From Leifsonia sp. 71-9 (lineage in GTDB: Bacteria > Actinomycetota > Actinomycetes > Actinomycetales > Microbacteriaceae), in NCBI RefSeq assembly GCF_001898805.1, contig NZ_MKVJ01000022.1, forward strand, positions 127,526-166,751: 39,226 nt of DNA. The letters are read 5' to 3'. The translations under genes and the position numbers were made by a program. Every line of letters begins with the position of its first letter. Within the stretch, counting starts at the first letter, position 1. The notes beneath the pieces were generated by a model, which searched no databases, had not been told where the DNA came from, and saw only the letters and a program-made list of their open reading frames with translations. Positions 14,824 to 21,969 of the stretch are shown piece after piece.

Positions 14824-15446
14824 CGGACGAGACCCCGGAACCCGGAACGGGCGAGGGGACCGCCGGCGGCGACTACGCGGAACGCCTCCGCCGGCTCGAC
14901 GGGTCGTGGTGGCGCCGCACGCTGAACGTGCAGGCCCCGTACCGGTGGAACATCCGGCGTCTCGATCTCGGCCGCGTGCTCGACGTCGGCTGCGGCCTCG
15001 GACGCAATCTCGCGCATCTCGGCAACAACGGCGTCGGCGTCGACCACAACGCCGCATCCATCGAGATCGCGCGGGCGCGGGGCCTGACCGCCTTCACCTC
15101 CGAGGAGTTCCCGCGGACGGAGTACGCCGTGCCCGGCACGTTCGACTCCATGCTCGCGGCGCACCTCGTCGAGCACCTGGACCCGGAGTTCGCGGTGTCG
15201 TTGCTCAGCGACTACCTGCGCTACATCAAGCCGGGGGGCCGTGTCTGCTTCATCACGCCCCAGGCGGTCGGCTACCGCAGCGACGCGACGCACGTCACCT
15301 TCGTCGACTTCGACGGGCTGGCCCGGCTCAGCCAGAAGCTGGGGCTGCGTCCGGAGCGCCACTACTCGTTCCCGTTCCCGCGCGCCGCGGGGAAGGTGTT
15401 CGTCTACAACGAGTTCGTCATGGTCTCGCGCATCCCCGCCGCGTAG
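14820..15446 (+). CDS. Class I SAM-dependent methyltransferase
   Basis: 208 residues. SAM-binding motif I VLDVGCGLGRN at 53-63, then the acidic end of beta-2 (GVDHNAASIEIAR) and a motif-II/post region HLVEHLDPEFAVSLLSDYLRYIKPGGRV. The sequence fits Methyltransf_11/23. Substrate unknown. The ATG was chosen for the ATGA overlap with the upstream ORF and because family homology begins soon after; in-frame codons further upstream lie in the promoter. Confidence 0.85.
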   Translation: MTDETPEPGTGEGTAGGDYAERLRRLDGSWWRRTLNVQAPYRWNIRRLDLGRVLDVGCGLGRNLAHLGNNGVGVDHNAASIEIARARGLTAFTSEEFPRTEYAVPGTFDSMLAAHLVEHLDPEFAVSLLSDYLRYIKPGGRVCFITPQAVGYRSDATHVTFVDFDGLARLSQKLGLRPERHYSFPFPRAAGKVFVYNEFVMVSRIPAA

Positions 15447-15476
15447 TCAGCCCCGTCCACCCCTCGTTCGGGTCCC

Positions 15477-15505
15477 TTGCCGCGGGGCGCCGTGCTCGCC
15501 AGACT
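15477..15505 (+). promoter_or_regulatory. Promoter TTGCCG-N17-CAGACT
   Basis: A -35 box at 15477-15482 and a -10-like box at 15500-15505 with 17-nt spacing, about 30 nt before the GTG start of the G5/Excalibur gene. Confidence 0.4.
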
Positions 15506-15533
15506 GCTGCGAGCACGACCCGAAGGAGCGAAC

Positions 15534-16166
15534 GTGGCGAGACCCAGGCTGGGCAAAGGCGGCTGGTCGGTCATCGCGGGTGCCGCCGCTCTCGCGGTCC
15601 TGGTCTCCGTGTCGGCGTATGCGGCGGGCGGGCAGGCTCCCAGCGAGTCGGCGGAGACGGATGCGGCGTCCGTCGCGGCCGCCCCGACCGCCACGGCCGC
15701 GCAGACCCCCGCCACCGAGGTGACCACGGTCGACGTCGACACGGCGATCCCGTTCGCCGAGACCAGCGTCGACGATCCCGGCCGGGATGCGGGCACCAGC
15801 GCGGTCACGACGGAGGGCCGCGACGGCGTCAAGACGAGCAGGTACAGCGTCACGCTGGTCGGCGGCGTCGAGACGGGCCGCACCCTGGTCTCCGAGACGG
15901 TCACGACGCCGCCGGTCGATCGGGTCACGAGTGTGGGAACGCGTCAGCCCCCTCCTGTGGCCGTTGCGCCTCCCGCCGCACCTCCGGCCGCGGCGCAGAG
16001 CGGGTGCGACCCCAACTACGCGGGGGCCTGCGTCCCGATCGCGAGCGATGTGGACTGCGCGGGCGGGAGCGGCAACGGGCCCGCGTACGTGCGCGGCCCG
16101 GTCCAGGTCGTCGGAACCGACATCTACGACCTGGACCGCGACGGCGACGGTGTGGGCTGCGAGTAG
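15534..16166 (+). CDS. Surface protein with G5-like and Excalibur domains
   Basis: 210 residues. N-terminal basic stretch and hydrophobic helix (11-32) export or anchor the protein. Residues about 60-135 match the G5 pattern (TTVDVDTAIPF, then a TSRYSVTLVGG and a GRTLVSETVTTPPVDRV strand), a domain that binds cell-wall sugars. A Pro/Ala linker is followed by a C-terminal Excalibur domain (about 158-210) with four Cys and the calcium-loop DLDRDGDGVGCE. GTG 15534 has AAGGAG 5 nt upstream. Role likely in cell-wall binding. Confidence 0.88.
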   Translation: MARPRLGKGGWSVIAGAAALAVLVSVSAYAAGGQAPSESAETDAASVAAAPTATAAQTPATEVTTVDVDTAIPFAETSVDDPGRDAGTSAVTTEGRDGVKTSRYSVTLVGGVETGRTLVSETVTTPPVDRVTSVGTRQPPPVAVAPPAAPPAAAQSGCDPNYAGACVPIASDVDCAGGSGNGPAYVRGPVQVVGTDIYDLDRDGDGVGCE

Positions 16167-16202
16167 CGGCCGCGTCCGGAGGCACGGACGAGGGACGAGG
16201 GA

Positions 16203-17459
16203 CTAGCCGACGTTCACCGGGCTCGTCGTGGCGACCGGCACCAGGCGCTGCAGCTGGGTGACGTGCGCCGGGGTCAGCTCGGCCAGCGACGAGACCTCGA
16301 GCAGCTGCATGGTGCGCACGATCTGGTCGGAGAGGATCTGGATGGTGCGGTCGACGCCCGCTCGGCCGCCCGCCATCAGCCCGTACAGGTAGGCGCGGCC
16401 GATGAGGGTGAACTTCGCGCCGAGCGCATACGCGGCGATGATGTCGGCGCCGTTCATGATGCCGGTGTCGATCGCGACCTCGGTGTGGTGGCCGACCTCC
16501 TGCACCACCTTCGGCAGCAGGTGGAACGGGATGGGCGCGCGGTCGAGCTGTCGGCCGCCGTGGTTGGAGAGCACGATGCCGTCGACGCCGAGGTCGACGA
16601 GCTTCTTCGAGTCCTCGACGTTCTGCACGCCCTTGATGACGATCTTCCCGGGGAAGAGGTCGCGGATGATGGCGAGATCCTCGAAGCTGATCGACGGGTC
16701 CATCGCCGCGTTGAGCAGGTCGCCGACGGTGCCGCCGGTGGACGACAGGGAGGCGAATTCGAGCTTCGGCGTGGTGAGGAAGTCGTACCACCACCACGGG
16801 CGCGGGATCGCGTTGACGATCGTGCCGAGCGTGAGCTGCGGCGGGATGGAGAAGCCGTTGCGCTTGTCACGCAGGCGCGCACCGGCGACGGGGGTGTCGA
16901 CGGTGAAGAAGAGGGTGTCGAACTGCGCCGCCGCGGCACGGCGGACGAGCTCGTACGAGATCTCGCGCTCCCGCATCACATACAGCTGGAACCAGTTGCG
17001 GCCGGTTGGATTGGCGGCCTTCACGTTCTCGATCGACGTTGTGCCGAGCGTCGAGAGGGTGAAGGGGATGCCCGCGGCCCCGGCGGCTCCGGCTCCCGCG
17101 ACCTCCCCCTCCGTCTGCATCAGGCGGGTGAAGCCGGTAGGGGCGATGCCGAACGGGAGGGCGGACGGGCCGCCCCAGATCTCGCACGACGTGTCGACGA
17201 CGGAGACGTCGCGCAGGATCGACGGGTGGAACTCGATGTCCTGGAACGCCTGGCGGGCGCGGGCCAGCGACAGCTCGCCCTCCGCGGCGCCCTCGGTGTA
17301 GTCGAAGGCGGCCTTCGGGGTGCGGCGCTTCGCGATGCGCTGCAGGTCCTCGATGGTGAGGGCGCCCTGCAGGCGGCGCTTCTTGCCGTCCAGCTCGGGC
17401 TTCTTGAACTTCATCAGGTCGAGCAGTTCGGCGGGCTTGGGGACTTGGCGGGTGACCAT
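16203..17459 (-). CDS. lldD: FMN-dependent alpha-hydroxy-acid dehydrogenase, probably L-lactate dehydrogenase
   Basis: 418 residues, TIM-barrel flavoprotein of the LldD/glycolate oxidase family. Visible: [12 protein letters not shown] and the N-terminal segment [11 protein letters not shown]; the catalytic SNHGGRQLD motif with His300; and [19 protein letters not shown] then GRAYLYGL near the C-terminus, which bind FMN phosphate. It would oxidise L-lactate to pyruvate and pass electrons to quinone. The family also includes mycofactocin-type and other 2-hydroxy-acid dehydrogenases, so the substrate is inferred from the neighbour: an LldR-like regulator gene lies 10 nt upstream in the same operon. 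Confidence 0.85.
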   Translation of the reverse strand: MVTRQVPKPAELLDLMKFKKPELDGKKRRLQGALTIEDLQRIAKRRTPKAAFDYTEGAAEGELSLARARQAFQDIEFHPSILRDVSVVDTSCEIWGGPSALPFGIAPTGFTRLMQTEGEVAGAGAAGAAGIPFTLSTLGTTSIENVKAANPTGRNWFQLYVMREREISYELVRRAAAAQFDTLFFTVDTPVAGARLRDKRNGFSIPPQLTLGTIVNAIPRPWWWYDFLTTPKLEFASLSSTGGTVGDLLNAAMDPSISFEDLAIIRDLFPGKIVIKGVQNVEDSKKLVDLGVDGIVLSNHGGRQLDRAPIPFHLLPKVVQEVGHHTEVAIDTGIMNGADIIAAYALGAKFTLIGRAYLYGLMAGGRAGVDRTIQILSDQIVRTMQLLEVSSLAELTPAHVTQLQRLVPVATTSPVNVG

Positions 17460-17469
17460 GGGCGGCTGC

Positions 17470-18219
17470 CTATCTGGGTTCGTGGGCGGAGGAGGGGCGG
17501 AGGGAGGAGTCGTCGAGCGGGTCGGGGGAGGCGTCGCGGTAGTAGCCGCTGATGTGGTCGTGGATGCGGGTGCGCGCGGCCGTCGCATCGCCGGCGCCGA
17601 TCGCGGCGACCACGTCGCGGTGCTCGGAGCGCAGCCGGGCCGCCATCGCCTCCCAGTCCGGGATGCGTGCGAGCCCGGCGATCACATAGCCCTCGATCGA
17701 CGTGCGCAGGCCCGCCATCATCGCGGCCACCACCGCGTTGCCCGAGGCCTCGGCGAGGGCGAGGTGGAACTGCGCGTCGAGCGCGAGGAACTCCTGCGGC
17801 GCGAGGGAGGCGTCGTCCATCGCGTCGAGCAGCTGGCGGGCGTCGGCGAGATCGACGGTGGAGGGTCGCTCGGCGAGGTCCTCCGCGACGGCGGTCTCGA
17901 GCAGGAGGCGCGTGCGGACGACGTCGGCGACCGGGAACCCGCTCGCGGCGACCTGGAGACGCATGAGCGCCTGCATCCCGCCGACCGGCCGCGCGACGAT
18001 GATCGCGCCCGAGGTCGGGCCCGACCCCGTCTGCGTGCGCACGAGGCCCATCGCCTCCAGCACCCGGATCGCCTCCCGGACGCTCGACCGCGCGACGCCG
18101 AGCTCGGCCGACAGCGCGCGCTCGGCGGGGAGGTGGTCGCCGGGGCGCAACCGGCCGTCGACGAGACGCGCCTCGATGTGGGCGAGCACGCCCTCCCACG
18201 CCCGCGGCTCCGCGGTCAT
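17470..18219 (-). CDS. lldR: GntR/FadR-subfamily regulator, LldR-like
   Basis: 249 residues. Winged HTH at about 8-72 ([20 protein letters not shown], then [14 protein letters not shown]), FCD ligand domain at 85-235 with the expected metal/ligand residues in [20 protein letters not shown] and [11 protein letters not shown] 18219 has AGGAGG 4 nt upstream. First gene of the operon with lldD. Two perfect operators of the LldR type lie just upstream, so autoregulated control by lactate is likely. Confidence 0.85.
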   Translation of the reverse strand: MTAEPRAWEGVLAHIEARLVDGRLRPGDHLPAERALSAELGVARSSVREAIRVLEAMGLVRTQTGSGPTSGAIIVARPVGGMQALMRLQVAASGFPVADVVRTRLLLETAVAEDLAERPSTVDLADARQLLDAMDDASLAPQEFLALDAQFHLALAEASGNAVVAAMMAGLRTSIEGYVIAGLARIPDWEAMAARLRSEHRDVVAAIGAGDATAARTRIHDHISGYYRDASPDPLDDSSLRPSSAHEPR

Positions 18220-18230
18220 CGCGCCTCCTG

Positions 18231-18254
18231 TGGTCAGACCATGTGGTCGGACCA
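18231..18254. promoter_or_regulatory. Tandem LldR/FadR-type operators
   Basis: TGGTCAGACCA (18231-18241) and TGGTCGGACCA (18244-18254), both perfect 5-bp palindromes around one base, with centres 13 bp apart. They fit TNGTNNNACNA, described for C. glutamicum LldR. They overlap a minus-strand -10 box TACTGT (18259-18254) and the predicted start site, so binding would repress. Confidence 0.8.
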
Positions 18255-18534
18255 CAGTAGCACGCGCAGGCGTGCGGCCGCTGAGACGGCAGGCCGCCCC
18301 TGGGTTCTCCGGATAAATGTGCGCAAGCGGGCGAAACGCCGGAACTCCGGAGAGATGAGCGGCGCGGTGCGCGGAGTCGCCGGAGGAACGGCACGGGGCA
18401 CCGCGAGTGGGGCGATCTCAGCAACGCCGGAAGCTGACCGCGGCTCGCCGCTCAGCTCGCCGGAACTCCGGAGAAGCGAGCCGGGGAAGCGTGAATCGCC
18501 CTAACTCCGAAGGTTTCAGCGAGCGAGCGCCGGG
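18255..18534. repeat. Gene-free stretch with CCGGAACTCCGG repeats
   Basis: No credible gene. The 17-mer CGCCGGAACTCCGGAGA occurs exactly at 18337-18353 and 18458-18474; its core CCGGA-AC-TCCGG is an inverted repeat. Degenerate relatives occur at 18305-18314 (TTCTCCGGAT), near 18375 (TCGCCGGAGG), near 18425 (CGCCGGAAGC) and near 18497 (CGCCCTAACTCCGAAG). This looks like a REP-type intergenic element 3' of the exporter gene. Confidence 0.5.
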
Positions 18535-19980
18535 CTACTCGGCTGCGGGCGTCGGGCGGCGCAGCTCGACGTCTTCGACGCGGGAGCGCGGCATGGCGAT
18601 GCCGGCGACGATCGTGAAGGCTGCGGCGATCGCGACGGCGACGAAGACGGCGGTGGAGGCCGCCTGCACGGTGCCGGGGTCCTTGGCGCCGCCCGCGGAG
18701 GAGGCGATGATGCCGTTCGCGATCGCGCCGAACAGTGCGACGCCGACCGAGCTGCCGATGGAGCGCGAGAACATGTTCGTGCCGGTGACCACGCCGCGCT
18801 CGTTCCAGGCGACGCTCGACTGCGCGGCGATCAGCGTGGGCGTCGCGACCAGGCCCATCCCGAGCCCGACGACGAAGCAGCTCATCGCGACGAACGCGAC
18901 GCTCGGGTGCACCGAGGTGACGGCCAGCGCGATCGCGCCCACGATGGCGATGGAGGTGCCGAGCAGGGCGGTGCTGCGGAAGCCGATGCGCAGGTAGAAG
19001 CGTCCCGAGAGGCTGGCGGCGATCGGCCAGCCGATCGTGAGGGCGGCGACCGCGAGGCCGGCGATCAGCGGCGAGGCGCCGGTCGTCGACTCGAGGTAGG
19101 TCGGCACGTACGAGGTGAGTCCGATCAGGATGGCGCCGATCCCGAGCGAGATGAGGGTCGTGGTCACGAGCAGCCGGCGCGAGAACACCCAGAGCGGCAG
19201 GATCGGCTCGGCGGCCCGGCGCTCCACGAGGAGGAAGGCGATCAGCAGCAGGCCGCCGAGCACGAACGCGCCGATGCTCCAGGCCGAGCCCCACGCCCAG
19301 GCCTGGCCGCCTTCGAGCACGGCGAGGATGAGGAGGCTCATCCCGAGCGTCAGCAGCGTGGCGCCCGCGTAGTCGATGCGGTGCGGGCGGCGCTCGACGT
19401 TCTCGTGGAAGTTGCGCGCGAGCATCCACGCGGCCAGGAGGCAAAGAGGGATGTTGACGAAGAAGATCCAGCGCCACGAGGTGAACTGCGAGAACACGCC
19501 GCCCAGGGTCGGGCCGACGACCGAGGAGATCGCCCACACGCTCGCGAGGTAGCCCTGGACCTTGGCGCGCTCGGCGATCGTGTAGATGTCGCCGGCGATG
19601 GTGATCGCGATCGGCTGGATGGCGCCGGCGCCGAGACCCTGGATGACGCGGAACGCGATGAGCGCGGGCATCGACCAGGCGACGCCGCAGAGGATGGATC
19701 CGACCAGGAAGAGCCCGATGCCGATGAGCACGAGCGGCTTGCGCCCGACGGTGTCGGCGAGCTTCGCGTAGACGGGGACGGAGACGGCCTGCGCCAGCAG
19801 GTACACCGAGAACAGCCAGGGGAACTGCGAGAACCCGCCCAGGTCGGACACGATCGAGGGCACGGCCGTCGCGAGGATCGTCGAGTCGATCGCGACCAGC
19901 CCGGTGGTGAGCATGAGCGCGATGAGGACGGGGCCGCGCTCGGAGCGGAAGCCGACGCTGGCACGGGTTGGTTGGTTCAC
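18535..19980 (-). CDS. MFS exporter, DHA2 family (14 helices)
   Basis: 481 residues from GTG 19980. Helix 1 has IDSTILATAVPSI (31-43), loop 2-3 has motif A AKLADTVGRKP (72-82), and a motif-C-like GPTLGGVFSQ occurs in helix 5. A drug or metabolite exporter. The frame stays open well upstream, but the extra residues are basic and overlap the divergent regulator gene; GTG 19980 fits family length best. That codon lies inside a 16-bp palindrome (19975-19990). Divergent from the ArsR-type gene at 20075, which probably controls it. Confidence 0.85.
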   Translation of the reverse strand: MNQPTRASVGFRSERGPVLIALMLTTGLVAIDSTILATAVPSIVSDLGGFSQFPWLFSVYLLAQAVSVPVYAKLADTVGRKPLVLIGIGLFLVGSILCGVAWSMPALIAFRVIQGLGAGAIQPIAITIAGDIYTIAERAKVQGYLASVWAISSVVGPTLGGVFSQFTSWRWIFFVNIPLCLLAAWMLARNFHENVERRPHRIDYAGATLLTLGMSLLILAVLEGGQAWAWGSAWSIGAFVLGGLLLIAFLLVERRAAEPILPLWVFSRRLLVTTTLISLGIGAILIGLTSYVPTYLESTTGASPLIAGLAVAALTIGWPIAASLSGRFYLRIGFRSTALLGTSIAIVGAIALAVTSVHPSVAFVAMSCFVVGLGMGLVATPTLIAAQSSVAWNERGVVTGTNMFSRSIGSSVGVALFGAIANGIIASSAGGAKDPGTVQAASTAVFVAVAIAAAFTIVAGIAMPRSRVEDVELRRPTPAAE

Positions 19981-19990
19981 ACGTGTGAAC
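19975..19990. promoter_or_regulatory. Perfect palindrome GTTCACACGTGTGAAC over the exporter start
   Basis: 16 bp, fully symmetric, covering the GTG start codon of the minus-strand exporter. A dimeric regulator such as the neighbouring ArsR-type protein could bind here. Flanking bases (TTGG and AAC) continue a looser symmetry. Confidence 0.6.
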
Positions 19991-20038
19991 AACGTCTCGC
20001 GCCCTGAGCCATTCCCGGATGCGGCGCGAAAGCCCGGC

Positions 20039-20067
20039 TTGACGTGAAAGAAAAGGGCGCGGACAAT
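20039..20067 (+). promoter_or_regulatory. Promoter TTGACG-N17-GACAAT, leaderless
   Basis: A near-consensus -35 (20039-20044), 17-nt spacer, GACAAT (20062-20067), then 7 nt to ATG 20075. One of the clearest promoters of the window. Confidence 0.75.
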
Positions 20068-20074
20068 CTGAAAC

Positions 20075-20686
20075 ATGGCTTTCAGACCGCCCGAGCGCCG
20101 CACCGTCACCGACCCGCGCGCCCTCCGCGCGCTCGCGCATCCCCTGCGCCTGGCGCTCCTCGACCACCTCATGACGTTCGGCCCGCGCACCGCCAGCGAG
20201 TGCGCCGAGATCGTCGGCTCGACCCCGTCGAACTGCAGCTACCACCTGCGCGCCCTGGCCCGGTTCGGGCTGGTGGAGGCGGTGGAGGCCGAGGACGGGC
20301 GGGAGCGGCCCTGGCAGTCCACGGCGACGGGGCTCACGTTCGGCCGCACCGAGGACCCGGGCTTCCGCCTCGGGGAGGACACCGCGGAGCGGCTGCTCGC
20401 CGATCGCCAGATCGACGACGAGGCCGCCCTCGCGCACCGGGCCGTCGCTCAGCGCGACGACCAGCCCGAGGAGTGGCGCGACGCCTCCCTGCTCACCGGG
20501 TACGCCCTCCGGCTCACCCCCGCAGAGCTGAAGGATCTCGCCGCGAAGCTGGATACCCTCATCCGCCCCTACATCGGCCTGACCCGCGCCGACGCCCCCG
20601 AGGGCGCCGACGTCGTCGCCCTGCACCTCAGCGCGTTCCGCCACCCGGACGCGCAGCGGGCGAGCGGCGCGGGGGAGTCGTCGTGA
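20075..20686 (+). CDS. ArsR-type winged-helix regulator
   Basis: 203 residues. Winged HTH at about 12-80: DPRALRALAHPLRLALLDHL, ASECAEIVGSTPSNCSYHLR, then ALARFGLVE; this is the HTH_20/ArsR pattern. The C-terminal 100 residues are helical and charged (effector or dimer region). No metal-binding CxC motif, so an organic effector is more likely than a metal. Its stop overlaps the exporter start (GTGA) and it is divergent from a second exporter. It probably regulates both. Confidence 0.85.
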   Translation: MAFRPPERRTVTDPRALRALAHPLRLALLDHLMTFGPRTASECAEIVGSTPSNCSYHLRALARFGLVEAVEAEDGRERPWQSTATGLTFGRTEDPGFRLGEDTAERLLADRQIDDEAALAHRAVAQRDDQPEEWRDASLLTGYALRLTPAELKDLAAKLDTLIRPYIGLTRADAPEGADVVALHLSAFRHPDAQRASGAGESS

Positions 20687-21960
20687 CCTCCCGCTCCCCG
20701 CTGCTTCGTCGCGATTACGCGCTGATCTGGTCGGCGGGCCTGGTCTCCGACACCGGCGACTGGCTGCTGATGATCGCGCTGCCCCTGTTCGCCTTCGGTG
20801 CGACGGGCTCGGCGCTCGGCGCCTCCACCGTCTTCCTGGTGGAGCTCGTGCCGATGCTCCTGCTCGGCACCTTCCTCGGAGTGCTCGTCGACCGCTGGGA
20901 TCGCCGCCGCACGATCATCGTCACGGCGCTGCTGCAGGCCCTCGCACTGCTCCCGCTGCTGGTGGCCTCAGCCGACCGCATGTGGATCGTCTATACGGTG
21001 GCCGCGGTGGAGGCCGTGCTCGGCGCGGTCATCAACCCCGCCCGTCAGGCGCTGGTCCCGAGCCTGGTCGAGCCCGACCAGCTCGCGCGCGGCAACGCGC
21101 TCATCGCCGTGAGCGACAGCATCGCCCGGCTGGTCGGCTCCCCGCTCGGCGGCATCGCATTCGCCGCGGGCGGCCTGCCCGGCGTCGTCGTGGCCGACGC
21201 GGCGACCTTCCTCGTGACCGCCGGTCTCGTCGCGGCGATGCGGAGGCATCCCGTGCCCGTGGCGGGGGAGGCCGAGGCCCCGGCGATCGTCGCCGAACGC
21301 CGGCTCCTGCACGAGTGGGCGGAAGGGCTCCGCCTGATCGGCCGCTCGGGGACCCTGCGAACCCTCGCAGCCATCGCCGCCCTCGGCAGCGTCTCGCAGG
21401 GCCTCTTCCTGGTCCTCTTCATCGTCTACGTCACGCAGGATCTCGGCGCGGGGGATGCCGGGGTCGGCCTCCTGCGCGGCGTGCAGGCGATCGGCGGGGT
21501 GCTCGGCGGCCTCCTGTCCGGGATGCTCGTGCGCCGCCTGAGCCCGCGGATGCTGGTGGGCGGCGGCTACCTCGTCTTCGGCCTCCTGTCCCTCCTCACC
21601 TGGAACCTCGCCCCGTTCACCACCGCCCTCGGGGTCTACGCGGGACTGTTCATCGCGATGGGCATCCCGGCCGTCGCCACGGCGACCGGCGAGATCACCC
21701 TGGTGCAGACCGGGACCCCGCCGCACGCGCTCGGCCGCGTCATCGCCGCGATGACCACGGTCTCGGGAGCGGCCCAGGGCGTCGGCCTGCTCGCCGGCGG
21801 CCTGCTCGCGGAGCGGTTCGACGTGGTGGCCATCCTCGACGGTCAGGCCGCGCTGTACCTCCTGTGCGGCGTCGTCGCCGTGCTGGCGCTGCGTCCCCCG
21901 CCCCCCGTATTGCCGCGAAACCCGCCCGGGTTGCGGGATGTTTCCGGGATTCGCACGTAG
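20683..21960 (+). CDS. MFS exporter, EntS/MFS_3-like (12 helices)
   Basis: 425 residues. N-terminal LLRRDYALIWSAGLVSDTGDW (7-27) and motif A GVLVDRWDRRRT (66-77) are typical of the EntS-like MFS_3 group, which exports siderophores, macrolides or other metabolites. GTG 20683 overlaps the regulator stop as GTGA, with SD GGGGGAG 6 nt before it; this fixes the start although the frame is open much further upstream. Co-transcribed with the ArsR-type gene. Substrate unknown. Its TAG stop is part of the next gene's -10 box. Confidence 0.88.
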   Translation: MTSRSPLLRRDYALIWSAGLVSDTGDWLLMIALPLFAFGATGSALGASTVFLVELVPMLLLGTFLGVLVDRWDRRRTIIVTALLQALALLPLLVASADRMWIVYTVAAVEAVLGAVINPARQALVPSLVEPDQLARGNALIAVSDSIARLVGSPLGGIAFAAGGLPGVVVADAATFLVTAGLVAAMRRHPVPVAGEAEAPAIVAERRLLHEWAEGLRLIGRSGTLRTLAAIAALGSVSQGLFLVLFIVYVTQDLGAGDAGVGLLRGVQAIGGVLGGLLSGMLVRRLSPRMLVGGGYLVFGLLSLLTWNLAPFTTALGVYAGLFIAMGIPAVATATGEITLVQTGTPPHALGRVIAAMTTVSGAAQGVGLLAGGLLAERFDVVAILDGQAALYLLCGVVAVLALRPPPPVLPRNPPGLRDVSGIRT

Positions 21961-21963
21961 GGT
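21958..21963 (+). promoter_or_regulatory. -10 box TAGGGT overlapping the exporter stop codon
   Basis: TAGGGT followed by exactly 6 nt and GTG 21970. Its first three bases are the stop codon of the upstream exporter gene, as also seen at 12784. Confidence 0.55.
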
Positions 21964-21969
21964 GTCCGT

